Assembly: GCA_022844015.1 (NCBI GenBank)
Contig: JALHMO010000016.1
Location: forward strand, 1 to 56,166
Length of the DNA stretch: 56,166 nucleotides
Source: Reyranella sp.
Lineage (GTDB): Bacteria > Pseudomonadota > Alphaproteobacteria > Reyranellales > Reyranellaceae
Reading direction: 5' to 3'
Both the position numbers and the translations under genes were made by a program. The notes below the pieces were generated by a model. The model ran no database searches. It was not told the DNA's origin and was given only the letters and a program-made list of their open reading frames with translations. Below, one piece after another: positions 1 through 7,925 of this stretch (positions within the stretch are counted from its first letter, which is position 1; every line of letters starts with the position of its first letter).

Positions 1-2
1 AG

Positions 3-503
3 CTCGCCGTCGTGCGCGCGCCGATGTTCGCCGGCGTCGTGCCCGCCGCCGGCGCGCGCGCGCCCGGCGAGAGCGCGGCGATCGTGGAGAAGCTCCGCAC
101 CATGAGCCCCGACCAGGCCGCCGCCGCCCTGCTCGACCTCGTGGTCGACGAGATCGCCCACGTCCTGCGCCTGCCCAGCCTCGAGGTCGACCGCCATCGC
201 GCGCTTGCCGAGATCGGCATGGACTCGCTGATGATGCTGGAGCTCAGGACCGCGGTGGAGGAATCGCTGCAGGTCGAGCTGCCGCTGATGTCGCTCGCCA
301 ACGGCACCACGCCGGCCGACGTGGCACGCCGCATCGCCGGCCTGATTGCCGGCGGCGGTGCCAGGGACGCCATGCCGGCGCCGCTCGCCGCGCTGTCGAC
401 CAGCCACGTCGCGGCCCAGGCATCGACCCTGGGCGCGGTCGAGCGCCAGGCGGCCGCGCACGCCGTCCTCGAGAAATCCCGCAGCCTGGAAGGTCCCTTG
501 TAA
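3..503 (+). CDS. C-terminal end of a modular (type I) polyketide synthase, acyl carrier protein domain
   Basis: The frame is open from the first bases, so the gene begins upstream of the window; only about 166 residues are visible. An acyl carrier domain is clear: a helix-rich stretch leads to GMDSLMMLELR, and the Ser at nt 225-227 is the expected phosphopantetheine attachment site. About 30 residues before it read like an inter-domain linker (alanine/proline-rich), and a low-complexity tail of about 60 residues follows. An ACP at the extreme C-terminus with no thioesterase domain implies release by a separate enzyme. The stop overlaps the start of the alpha-oxoamine synthase gene by one base, implying translational coupling and suggesting that this enzyme performs off-loading. 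A GTG at position 12 is an internal codon, not a credible start. A stand-alone ACP is less likely because the frame has no start with a ribosome site here. Confidence 0.85.
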   Translation, partial: LAVVRAPMFAGVVPAAGARAPGESAAIVEKLRTMSPDQAAAALLDLVVDEIAHVLRLPSLEVDRHRALAEIGMDSLMMLELRTAVEESLQVELPLMSLANGTTPADVARRIAGLIAGGGARDAMPAPLAALSTSHVAAQASTLGAVERQAAAHAVLEKSRSLEGPL

Positions 504-1939
504 TGCCCGACGGAAGGCACCATCCCGACGAAGCCCAGGAAACCATCGATCGTGTCCGCCAGGCGCTGGGGCGCTCTGCCGGCACGGAGTGGCTTGCCAG
601 CCCTGGTGCGCCGGCCGGCGCGCGCGCCGATCAGCGCGCCTTCGACTTCGGCACGCTGCCGGCCTACGAACGCCTCAAGCTGCAGAAGGCGGCGGGCGCG
701 CTGGCCGGCATCGAGAATCCGTTCTACCGCCTGCATGACGGCCGCGCCGCCGAGACGACATCGCTCGACGGCCGCCAGATCCTCAATTTCTCGTCGTACG
801 ACTATCTCGGCCTCAACGGCCACGCCGCCGTCGGCGCGGCCGCCAAGGCGGCCATCGATCGCTACGGCACGTCGGTGTCGGCCAGCCGGCTGACCGCCGG
901 CGAGCGCCAGGTGCACCGCGATCTCGAGGCGGCGCTCGCCCGGCTGCACGGGGTCGAGGATGCCGTGACGTACGTGAGCGGCCACGCGACCAACGTCTCG
1001 GTCATCGGCGGCCTGGTCGGGCCGGAGGACCTGATCGTCAGCGATTCGGCGATCCACAACAGCGTCGTGGAAGGAGCGAGGCTGGCGGGCGCCAAGCGCA
1101 TCCTCTGCCCGCACGGCGACCTCGCGGCGATGGAGCGCGCCCTGCGGCTCAACCGGACCCGTCACCGCCATGCCCTGATCGTCGTCGAGGGCCTCTACAG
1201 CATGGACGGGGATGTCCCCGACCTCGCGGCGCTGGTTCACCTGAAGCGGCGCTACGATGCCTGGCTGATGGTCGACGAGGCGCATTCGCTCGGCGTGCTG
1301 GGCGCGACGGGCCGTGGCATCGCCGAGGAGCAGGGCGTCGATCCGGCCGAGGTCGAGATCTGGATGGGCACGCTCAGCAAGACCTTCGCGTCGACCGGCG
1401 GCTATGTCGCCGGCAGCCGGCGCCTGATCGAGCTCTTGAAGTACACCTCGCCGGGCTTCGTCTACAGCGTCGGCTCGGCGCCGCCCGTGGCCGCCGCCGC
1501 CCTCGCCGCCATCGCGATCATGCAACGCGAGCGCTGGCGCCTGGAGAAACTGCGCAGCAACGGACGGAAGTTCCTCGCCGCCGCCAGGGCGCGCGGCCTG
1601 GACACCGGGCTCAGCATCGGCGCCTCGGTGGTGCCGGTCATCGTCGGCAACTCGCCCGACACGGTGATCCTGTCGCACCGTCTGCTGGCGCGCGGCTACA
1701 ACGTGGTGCCCATCATCTTCCCCGGCGTCGCCGAGAACCAGTCCCGCCTCAGGTTCTTCATCACCAGCCGCCACACCGCCGCGCACATCGAGGGCGTGCT
1801 GGATGCCCTCGTCGAGGAGCTGGCCGACGTGCGTTCGGCGCCGTCCTTCGTCGACGTCATCGCGGGACTGCAGAACGGCGGCCTCGACACGGCAAGGCGA
1901 GAGCGCGGCGCTGCAAGAATGCGCGCTCCGGCCAGCTGA
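503..1939 (+). CDS. alpha-oxoamine synthase (AONS/KBL/SPT family), PLP-dependent, likely polyketide off-loading enzyme
   Basis: 478 residues of the fold-type I PLP family that condenses an amino acid with an acyl thioester and decarboxylates it (8-amino-7-oxononanoate synthase, 2-amino-3-ketobutyrate CoA ligase, serine palmitoyltransferase). Visible family features are VDEAHSLGVLG with the PLP-binding Asp258 and GTLSKTFASTGGYVAG with Lys293 as the Schiff-base lysine. The core starts near residue 95; the first 70 or so residues are an extension not needed for the fold. The start ATG overlaps the stop of the upstream PKS gene, so the partner substrate is probably the acyl chain on that ACP. Known precedents are PKS- or ACP-linked members such as PigH-type and Fum8-type enzymes. 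No other biotin genes are adjacent, which argues against a BioF role. Substrate amino acid and product are not readable from sequence. Confidence 0.88.
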   Translation: MPDGRHHPDEAQETIDRVRQALGRSAGTEWLASPGAPAGARADQRAFDFGTLPAYERLKLQKAAGALAGIENPFYRLHDGRAAETTSLDGRQILNFSSYDYLGLNGHAAVGAAAKAAIDRYGTSVSASRLTAGERQVHRDLEAALARLHGVEDAVTYVSGHATNVSVIGGLVGPEDLIVSDSAIHNSVVEGARLAGAKRILCPHGDLAAMERALRLNRTRHRHALIVVEGLYSMDGDVPDLAALVHLKRRYDAWLMVDEAHSLGVLGATGRGIAEEQGVDPAEVEIWMGTLSKTFASTGGYVAGSRRLIELLKYTSPGFVYSVGSAPPVAAAALAAIAIMQRERWRLEKLRSNGRKFLAAARARGLDTGLSIGASVVPVIVGNSPDTVILSHRLLARGYNVVPIIFPGVAENQSRLRFFITSRHTAAHIEGVLDALVEELADVRSAPSFVDVIAGLQNGGLDTARRERGAARMRAPAS

Positions 1940-2075
1940 GCCCGGAAAGCCGGAAGGTGACCATGCACGTCAATCGCCCGGCGGCGCCGGTTCTCTCGAC
2001 CCGGCGCGCGACGCTGTCGTCGCGCATCGGCACCTCGGCGTCGCGCTACGCCGTCGTGTCCCCTGATCGCGCGGG

Positions 2076-2263
2076 GCATTCACATATGATCCCAATAGCG
2101 TCATCCCGACCGGAGCCGAGCGTAGCGAGGCGCAGTGGAGGGACCCTTCTTGTTGCAGCATCGGCAAGAAAGGTCTCTCGACTGCGCCGCCATGGGCACT
2201 GCAAACAGCGCGTAATCGGGCGGCTCCGCTCGGATGACGGTGTTTGTCCCCATATGCGAATGC
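2076..2263. repeat. palindromic intergenic repeat, family A copy 1
   Basis: The gap between the oxoamine synthase and the GT2 gene (1940-2297) is mostly this element. It starts GCATTCACATAT and ends ATATGCGAATGC, an inverted terminal pair. Inside are two facing arms: CGTCATCCCGACCGGAGC with GGAGGGACC on the left, and GGTCTCTCGACTGCGCCGC with GGCTCCGCTCGGATGACGG on the right. Related copies lie at 5089, 6568 and 52144. Nothing else is recognised in this gap apart from a short weak open frame near 1957. Confidence 0.8.
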
Positions 2264-2297
2264 TGTGCCTGATCCCGCGGCAGGCCAGGCGGCGTCC

Positions 2298-3575
2298 ATG
2301 ATGGCATTGCTCGTCGACCTTCTCGGTGCCTTCGGCCTGCTCCTGTGCGGTTTCGTCGGCGTGCTGCTCCTGGCCGACGTCTACCTGATCGTCGTCCATC
2401 TTGCCTCGGGCGCCCGCCGGCTGGCGCAGGAGCGCGCCTGGCTGGCGCAAGCGCCGCCGCTGCCCCAGCCGCTGCCGCGGGTCTGCATCCAGATCCCGGT
2501 GTTCAACGAAGCGGCGCTGGTCGGGCCGGCCATCGACGCGGCGTGCAGGCTCGACTGGCCGCGCGAGCGGCTCGAGATCATGATCCTGGACGACAGCACC
2601 GACGAGACGTCGGTCATGGCGGCCCGGCACGTCGCGCACTGGCGCGCGGCCGGCCTTGCCATCCGTCACGTGGTGCGCGAGCACCGCAAGGACTTCAAGG
2701 CCGGCGCCCTGTCGGAAGGGCTGCGGCTCACCGAGGCGCCGTACCTGGCGATCTTCGACGTCGACTACCAGCCTGCGCCATCGTTCCTGCGCCGGACGAT
2801 GGCGGCGCTGGCCGCCTTCCCCGACGTGGCGTTCGCCCAGGCGAGGCTCGACTACCGCAACCGCGACCGCAATCTCCTGACGCGCGCCCAGGCGCTCGAG
2901 CTCGACACCTTCATCGCCTACGAGCAGGCGGCGCGCGACTGGGCCGGCGTCCCCATGACGTTCAACGGCACCTGCGGCGTGTGGCGGCGCCAGGCGATCG
3001 TCGAGGCAGGCGGCTGGAGCGGCCGCTCGCTGGTCGAGGACCAGGATCTCAGCTTCCGCGCCTTCGCCCGCGGATGGCGCTGCCTCAACCTGGTTTCCCT
3101 GCCTGTCGAAGGCGAGCTGCCCGAAACCTTCGACGTGCTCGCGCGCCAGCGCCAGCGCTGGGGGACGGGCACGGCGCAGGCCTTCCGCGATCTGCCATGG
3201 GCGCTGCTGAAAAGGCTCGCCTGGCACCAGGCGGCCGCGTTCGTTCTCCTGGCGACGTTCCACGCCAGCGCGCCCGCCGCTCTCGTGACGGCCCTGCTGA
3301 TCGCGGTCGCCGGCGGGCTGATCGACCCGTCCGTCGGGCACGCGACGGGCTCGGCCCTGCTGTCGGTTCTCGCCGCCGTCGTGGCGCTGAAGAGCATCGG
3401 TGCGCTGCTGGCGGCACGCCTGCTCGACCGGCCTCTCGGGATCGCGTTCGTGGCCGACGTCGCTGGCATGTGGGTGATGGAAGCAGCGCTGCTGCCGATC
3501 GTCGCCAAGGCGCTGGTGACCGGCTTCATCAGCCGCAACGTCCCGTTCCTGCGCACCCCCAAGAAGGGCTTCTAG
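2298..3575 (+). CDS. membrane-bound family 2 glycosyltransferase (cellulose/mannan synthase-like)
   Basis: 425 residues from the ATG at 2298; upstream in-frame codons lie inside the repeat and a TTG at 2244 is therefore rejected. Order of features: an N-terminal membrane segment (about residues 8-32), then a GT-A catalytic domain with DDS (98-100), DVD (154-156), the general-base pair ED (247-248) and QRQRW (284-288). This is the D, DxD, ED, QxxRW set of processive GT2 synthases. Two to four hydrophobic segments follow (about 305-415), and the protein ends with a basic KKGF tail. The enzyme should use a nucleotide sugar on the cytosolic face. It is shorter than BcsA and lacks a PilZ domain, closer to CslA-like mannan synthases or single-step lipid glycosyltransferases. 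The stop overlaps the start of the next glycosyltransferase gene by one base, so the two are probably made together. Confidence 0.85.
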   Translation: MMALLVDLLGAFGLLLCGFVGVLLLADVYLIVVHLASGARRLAQERAWLAQAPPLPQPLPRVCIQIPVFNEAALVGPAIDAACRLDWPRERLEIMILDDSTDETSVMAARHVAHWRAAGLAIRHVVREHRKDFKAGALSEGLRLTEAPYLAIFDVDYQPAPSFLRRTMAALAAFPDVAFAQARLDYRNRDRNLLTRAQALELDTFIAYEQAARDWAGVPMTFNGTCGVWRRQAIVEAGGWSGRSLVEDQDLSFRAFARGWRCLNLVSLPVEGELPETFDVLARQRQRWGTGTAQAFRDLPWALLKRLAWHQAAAFVLLATFHASAPAALVTALLIAVAGGLIDPSVGHATGSALLSVLAAVVALKSIGALLAARLLDRPLGIAFVADVAGMWVMEAALLPIVAKALVTGFISRNVPFLRTPKKGF

Positions 3576-5062
3576 TGCCCGGCGCGGCGCCGGGAAGCGG
3601 AGCCTGTTCCAACGGCGGGCGCGTGCTGTTCGACGTCTCGGGCCTCGTGCAATGGTACGCCTACCTGACGCGGCCATCGGGCGTGCAGCGGGTCAGCGAG
3701 CGCATCCTGGGTGTCCCCGCCCTCGCCTTCCATCCCGACGTGCGCTTCGTCGCCCGGGCCATCGGATCGGACGCGTTCTACGTCGTCGACCCGGCCATCG
3801 TCGCCGGGCTGACGATCGCGGACAAGCGGCGCGAGTCGATTGCCCGCCTGCGCCGGCTGTTCGGGCAGAGCATGCGCCTGTCGCGGCCGGCGCGGCTCGT
3901 GCGAGAGATGCGGGCGATCCATCTTCCCTACCTCGCGCTCGGCTGGACGTTCACCAATCCCTTCTGGGAGGGCTGGTGCGCGGGCCGCTGGCCGGCGCGA
4001 TCGTCCTCGCCGAGGCTGCTCGACCCCGCGGACCGATACACCGCGCTGGTCGGGCTCGGCGACTTCTGGTGCCATGCCGGCCATGTCGATTCCCTGATCC
4101 GGCTGAAGCGGCGGCATCGGGCAGGGCTCGTCCATCTCGTTCACGACCTCACGGCGCTCGACGTGCCGGGCTGGAGCCATCCCTATTTCGGCAAGCTGTT
4201 CGCTGGCCAGTTCTCGTGCCTCGCGCCGGAAGTCGACCGGTGGCTCGTCACCTCGCGCTACGTCGCCGGCCAGCTCGAGCGTCACCTCGCGGATCGGCGT
4301 CTGCCCACGCAGCCGCTGCAGATCATGCCGATGGGCTGGCCCGCGCCGGCCATTCCCGCGACCGACACGCCGCGAATGGACGACGCCATCCTTCGCAGGC
4401 TCGGGCTGCGCAAGAATGGCTACATCCTGCACGTGGGGACCGTCGAGCCGCGCAAGAACCTCGGCACCCTGCTCGACGCGCTCACCCTGCTCGCGGCGTC
4501 GCCCGGGCAGGCGCCGCTGCCGTGCGTGCTGGCCGGCCGCGACGGCTGGCGATCGCAGGCCGTGCGCCGGCGGTTGCGGACGGACCCTCATCTGCGCGCC
4601 ACCGTGCGCTGGCTCAGGGATGCGAGCGACCGCGAGCTCTCGGCCCTGTACCGCGGTGCCAGGCTCACGGTGCTGCCCAGCTTCGACGAGGGATGGGGCC
4701 TGCCCGTGCAGGAGAGCCTGGCGCATGGCACGCCCTGCATCGCCTCGGCCGCCGGCGGCATTCCGGAAGCAGGTCTCGACCTCGCAAAGTACGTGAAGGC
4801 CGACAGCGCCAGCGACCTCGCACGTGCCATCGGGAAATTTGCAATGGACGATCACGCGGTGCGGCGGGCGCGAGCCGAGATCGCGCAGCGCCTCGACCGG
4901 TCGACGCTTCCCTCCTGGCACGACTCCGCCGCGACGCTCGCGAGCCTGGTCGGGCTCACCCTTGCCTCGAGCTCCTGCGGGAGCCCGGCGAGGACAATGT
5001 CATGTGGAGCTCCGACCACCCGCAGCCCGACGGCATCTGACCCGATCCGCGCGACCATCTGA
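3575..5062 (+). CDS. family 4 (GT-B) glycosyltransferase
   Basis: About 495 residues from the GTG at 3575, whose first base is the last base of the GT2 stop (TAGTG). The N-terminal half (FDVSGLVQW, GVQRVSERIL) resembles the acceptor domain of GT4 enzymes of polysaccharide and lipid glycosylation. The C-terminal nucleotide-sugar domain has GTVEPRKNLGTLLDAL, VLAGRDGW and FDEGWGLPVQESLAHGTP; the last carries the family Glu pair (E-x7-E type: DEGWGLPVQE). No membrane segment or signal peptide is seen, so it should be cytosolic. Coupling to a GT2 synthase and to a PKS/oxoamine synthase pair suggests that it extends a glycan on a lipid or polyketide-derived acceptor (inference). A GTG at 3623 is a possible shorter start. 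Donor sugar unknown. Confidence 0.84.
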   Translation: MPGAAPGSGACSNGGRVLFDVSGLVQWYAYLTRPSGVQRVSERILGVPALAFHPDVRFVARAIGSDAFYVVDPAIVAGLTIADKRRESIARLRRLFGQSMRLSRPARLVREMRAIHLPYLALGWTFTNPFWEGWCAGRWPARSSSPRLLDPADRYTALVGLGDFWCHAGHVDSLIRLKRRHRAGLVHLVHDLTALDVPGWSHPYFGKLFAGQFSCLAPEVDRWLVTSRYVAGQLERHLADRRLPTQPLQIMPMGWPAPAIPATDTPRMDDAILRRLGLRKNGYILHVGTVEPRKNLGTLLDALTLLAASPGQAPLPCVLAGRDGWRSQAVRRRLRTDPHLRATVRWLRDASDRELSALYRGARLTVLPSFDEGWGLPVQESLAHGTPCIASAAGGIPEAGLDLAKYVKADSASDLARAIGKFAMDDHAVRRARAEIAQRLDRSTLPSWHDSAATLASLVGLTLASSSCGSPARTMSCGAPTTRSPTASDPIRATI

Positions 5063-5088
5063 GCCGCGCGCCCGGGCACCTGCCCAGG

Positions 5089-5443
5089 GCATTCGCATAC
5101 GACAAGACCTCCGTCATCCCGACCGGAGCCGAGCGAAGCGAGGCGTAGTGGAGGGACCTTTCTTACTGCAAGACCAATAAGAAAGGTCCCTCGACTGCGC
5201 CGCCCAATCAGGCGCTGCAAGCAGCGCCTGATTGGGCGGCTCCGCTCGGGATGACGGGAGAGAGGTGGCCATATGCGAACCTGATTACCCAGATGCGTCC
5301 GCTCGCACGATATCGCGCCATAGGAGGTGCCTCGGTGTGGAGCGCGAAGCCCCGCTGTTGCCCCCTTCGATGACGCTTTGGCACTCTGAGGGCACAACTT
5401 TCTTACGCTGCGGAGCTTAATGGGTAATCAGGTATGCGAATGC
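5089..5443. repeat. family A palindromic repeat copy 2 with a nested inverted repeat
   Basis: This fills most of the 525-base gap 5063-5587. 5089-5280 is a family A copy (GCATTCGCATAC at the left, TATGCGAA at the right; arms with GTCATCCCGACCGGAGCC and GGCTCCGCTCGGGATGACGG). Immediately after it lies a second pair of arms, CCTGATTACCCA at 5280-5291 and TGGGTAATCAGG at 5421-5432, and the right arm again runs into TATGCGAATGC (5433-5443). The element terminus therefore occurs three times, as if an element of the same kind had extended or inserted. No gene is seen in 5292-5420. Confidence 0.75.
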
Positions 5444-5587
5444 CCCGGCCGCCCGCCGGAGGCCAGGCGCCGCACGGTGGTGTGCGAGACCGCCGGCAAG
5501 CTCTATGGTCTGCGACAGTCGTGCACGAGGGCACGCTCTACGACATGCCGCGCCTCGCGGCCAAGCGACGAAGAGGAGGAGAAGCTC

Positions 5588-6469
5588 ATGACCAGCAACG
5601 CCACGCGCCTGCGCGCGCAGCTCGCCGGCGGCGACATGGTGATCGCGCCGGGCGCCTACGACGGCCTCACCGCCCGCCTGATCGAGCAGGCCGGCTTCCC
5701 GGCGGTCTACATGACCGGCGCCGGCACCGCCGCGACCATCGGCTTCCCCGACTACGGCCTCGTCACCATGAGCGAGATGGCCGACAATGCCGAGCGCATC
5801 GCCCGCGCGGTCGGGCTTCCGGTGATCGCCGACGCCGACACCGGATACGGCAACGAGCTCAACGTCGTGCGCACCGTGCGCGAGTACGAGCGGCGCGGCG
5901 TGGCGGCCCTGCATCTCGAGGACCAGGGTTTCCCCAAGCGCTGCGGCCATCTCGACGACAAGGAGATCGTGCCGCGCGAGGACTGGCTGGCCAAGATCCG
6001 CGCCGCCGCCTCGGCCCGCACCAATCCCGACTTCACCATCATCGCGCGCACCGATGCACGCGCCCGGCTGGGCTTCGACGAGGCGATTGCCCGCGCCAAC
6101 CTGGCGCTGGCGGCCGGCGCCGACATGGCTTTCGTCGAGGCGCCGCAGACGATGGAAGAGGTGGCCAAGGTGCCGACCCTGGTGCGCGGCCCCTGCCTGC
6201 TCAACGTCGTCTACGGCGGCAAGACGCCGGAGATCGACCTGCGCGAGGCGCAGAAGATGGGCTATCGCCTGGCGATCGTCCCGGGCCTTCTGTTCAAGAC
6301 CGTGATGTCGGCATGCGATGACGCGCTGGCCGCCCTCAAGAGGGAGCACCGCCATCCCGTGCCCGGCCGTCCGATGACCGTGCAGCAGGCCTTTGCACGC
6401 GTCGGCGCCAACGACTGGGACCCCCTGCGCACTGCCTTCCGCGAGCCGACCGCCAAAGCCGCCGAGTAG
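5588..6469 (+). CDS. isocitrate lyase/PEP mutase superfamily enzyme
   Basis: 293 residues from the ATG at 5588, chosen because AGGAGGAGAAG lies directly upstream. The TIM-barrel family signatures are present: DADTGYGN (82-89, the Mg-binding Asp pair) and KRCGH (117-121, the loop with the catalytic Cys119). KRCGH is the lyase form (isocitrate or methylisocitrate lyase-like) rather than the PEP mutase form. The ancestral-type opening PGAYDGLTARLIEQAGF is also typical. The usual products are C-C bond cleavage of 2-alkylmalate or isocitrate-like acids, or oxaloacetate decarboxylation; which one cannot be decided. PrpB is similar in length, but no prpC or prpD is nearby. It stands upstream of a hydrolase, a monooxygenase and an MFS carrier on the same strand, but a 650-base repeat-rich gap separates them. 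Confidence 0.85.
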   Translation: MTSNATRLRAQLAGGDMVIAPGAYDGLTARLIEQAGFPAVYMTGAGTAATIGFPDYGLVTMSEMADNAERIARAVGLPVIADADTGYGNELNVVRTVREYERRGVAALHLEDQGFPKRCGHLDDKEIVPREDWLAKIRAAASARTNPDFTIIARTDARARLGFDEAIARANLALAAGADMAFVEAPQTMEEVAKVPTLVRGPCLLNVVYGGKTPEIDLREAQKMGYRLAIVPGLLFKTVMSACDDALAALKREHRHPVPGRPMTVQQAFARVGANDWDPLRTAFREPTAKAAE

Positions 6470-6567
6470 ACGACCTCGGGGTCCATGACCCTCTAACTGC
6501 GCTCGGGACTAAAGCAATGGTGTCAACCCCGGGCGCAGCGCAGGCAGTCGCCTGTGGGCAGTCAATG

Positions 6568-6690
6568 CCGTCGTCCCGAGCGGAGCCGAGCGACGCGAGG
6601 CACCGTCGAGGGAGCTTTCTTGCCGGTGCTGCAACAAGAAAGGTCCCTCCACGGCGCCTCACTTCGCTCGGCTCCGGTCGGGACGACGGT
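6568..6690. repeat. family A palindromic repeat copy 3
   Basis: Facing arms CGTCGTCCCGAGCGGAGCCG and GGCTCCGGTCGGGACGACGG surround an inner pair (GGGAGCTTTCTTG / CAAGAAAGGTCCC). It is more diverged than copies 1 and 2 and lacks the GCATTCGCATA termini. It lies in the 648-base gene-free stretch 6470-7117 together with the family B element. Confidence 0.75.
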
Positions 6691-6719
6691 GCTTGCTCGC
6701 CGGCTCAGTGGGCGACGCC

Positions 6720-6931
6720 CATAGGCGTCAAACTAAAAGGAATCCTCATCCTGAGGAGGCCGCGCAGCGGCCGTCTCGAAGGATGGGCCACACGGCAGAT
6801 CGTTGAAAAAGGCGGTGCCGCAGCGCTCCCTCCCTTGCCAACCAAGGGGCGAGGGTTACTTCGCCCTGATCGAGACACGGACCTGCGGGCCGCTCCTCAG
6901 AGTGAGGACTCCTTCTTAACTTAACGCCTAG
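6720..6931. repeat. family B palindromic repeat copy 1
   Basis: Contains CCTCATCCTGAGGAGGCCGC followed by GCCGTCTCGAAGGATGGGC, and the facing arm GGGCCGCTCCTCAGAGTGAG. Its outer ends, TAGGCGTCAAACTAAAAGG and CCTTCTTAACTTAACGCCTA, are imperfect inverted repeats of each other. This intact copy gives the reference for the copy at 48837 that is split by another element. From 6932 to 7075 no gene is recognised. Confidence 0.75.
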
Positions 6932-7075
6932 GGCCGCGCCCCGATCCGCGTGGTGATATCGCCGGTCGCGGACGAGTCGACAGGGCAGCGACAACTGGCG
7001 ACCATGCGCGCGCGGACGACGAAGGCTTGCCTGGGGGACCCCCAAGCACGCCGGCGCGCACCACGATTCTGGGAA

Positions 7076-7100
7076 GATCGGGGCGGTACCCGCCCCGATC
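7076..7100. other. perfect stem-loop in the leader of the alpha/beta hydrolase gene
   Basis: GATCGGGGCGG, loop TAC, then CCGCCCCGATC: an 11-bp perfect stem with a 3-base loop. It ends about 5 bases before the ribosome binding site (TAGGAG) of the TTG-started gene at 7118. It could be an mRNA hairpin or a protein operator; sequence alone does not decide. No T run follows, so it is not a classic terminator. Confidence 0.55.
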
Positions 7101-7117
7101 TCCATAGGAGAGATCGC

Positions 7118-7891
7118 TTGAAACTGGAAACGCTCGATGTCGGGGGCGTCCCTGTCGAGATTCGAACCGAAGGTTCCGGGCCGCCGCTGCTCTATCTGCA
7201 CGCCGAGCAGTACGTCGAGCAGGCAGAACCGTATCTCGAGGCGCTCGCGAAGCGATGGACGGTGATCGCGCCACGGCACCCGGGCTACGGAGCGACGCCG
7301 GTGCCCGCCGACTTCCGCTCGGTCGACGATCTCGCCTATCTCTATCTCGATCTGCTCGACCGGCTGGGGCACGAGCACGTCGTTCTCGTCGGCGCCTCGT
7401 TCGGCGGATGGATCGCGCTCGAGATGTGCGTGCGCAATCATGCGCGGATGTCGAAGCTGGTCCTCGTCTCGTCGGTGGGCGTGAAATTCTCCGGCCGGGA
7501 GGAGCGCGACTTCGCCGACCTCTTCTACCTGCCCGACATCGAGGCCTTCCCCCTGCTGTTCGCCGATCCGAAACGATATGCTCCGGACTATGCCAGCATG
7601 TCCGCCGCACAGCTCGAGGGGCTGGCGCGCGAGCGCCAGATGCTCGCCCACTATGGCTGGCGGCCCTACCTCCACAATCCCGGCCTGAAGCGGTGGCTGC
7701 ATCGCGTCGACCTGCCGACCCTGGTCCTCTGGGGCGAGGCGGACGGCTTCGCCAGGCCCGCCTACGGACGATCGCTCGCCTCGGCGCTCCCCGCGGCGCA
7801 GTTCACGCTCGTTCCGGAGGCCGGCCACTATCCCGAGATCGAGCAGCCCGATGCCGTCATCCGGGCAATCGACGCCTTCATCGCCAAGTGA
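7118..7891 (+). CDS. alpha/beta hydrolase
   Basis: 257 residues from the TTG at 7118 (MKLETLDVGG), chosen because TAGGAGAG lies just upstream and because the conserved fold begins here; the earlier in-frame GTG at 6950 would add a basic, unlikely leader. The catalytic set is visible: nucleophile Ser94 in VGASFGG, Asp209 in LWGEADG, His237 in EAGHYPEIEQP. No signal peptide, so cytosolic. Size and motifs fit the haloperoxidase/meta-cleavage hydrolase type, substrate unknown. It is 34 bases upstream of a luciferase-like monooxygenase gene, which is followed by an MFS carrier, so the three are probably one degradation or detoxification operon. Confidence 0.85.
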   Translation: MKLETLDVGGVPVEIRTEGSGPPLLYLHAEQYVEQAEPYLEALAKRWTVIAPRHPGYGATPVPADFRSVDDLAYLYLDLLDRLGHEHVVLVGASFGGWIALEMCVRNHARMSKLVLVSSVGVKFSGREERDFADLFYLPDIEAFPLLFADPKRYAPDYASMSAAQLEGLARERQMLAHYGWRPYLHNPGLKRWLHRVDLPTLVLWGEADGFARPAYGRSLASALPAAQFTLVPEAGHYPEIEQPDAVIRAIDAFIAK

Positions 7892-7925
7892 TTGCCAACT
7901 CCCGAGCAGAGGGGGAACAACGACC

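Noticed and set aside
503..1939. Biotin synthesis enzyme BioF
   Set aside because: No other bio gene is near, and the gene overlaps a PKS carrier domain, which points to polyketide release.
1957..2301. Short plus-strand frame that ends overlapping the GT2 start
   Set aside because: Two thirds of it is the translation of a family A repeat and the product has no recognisable fold.
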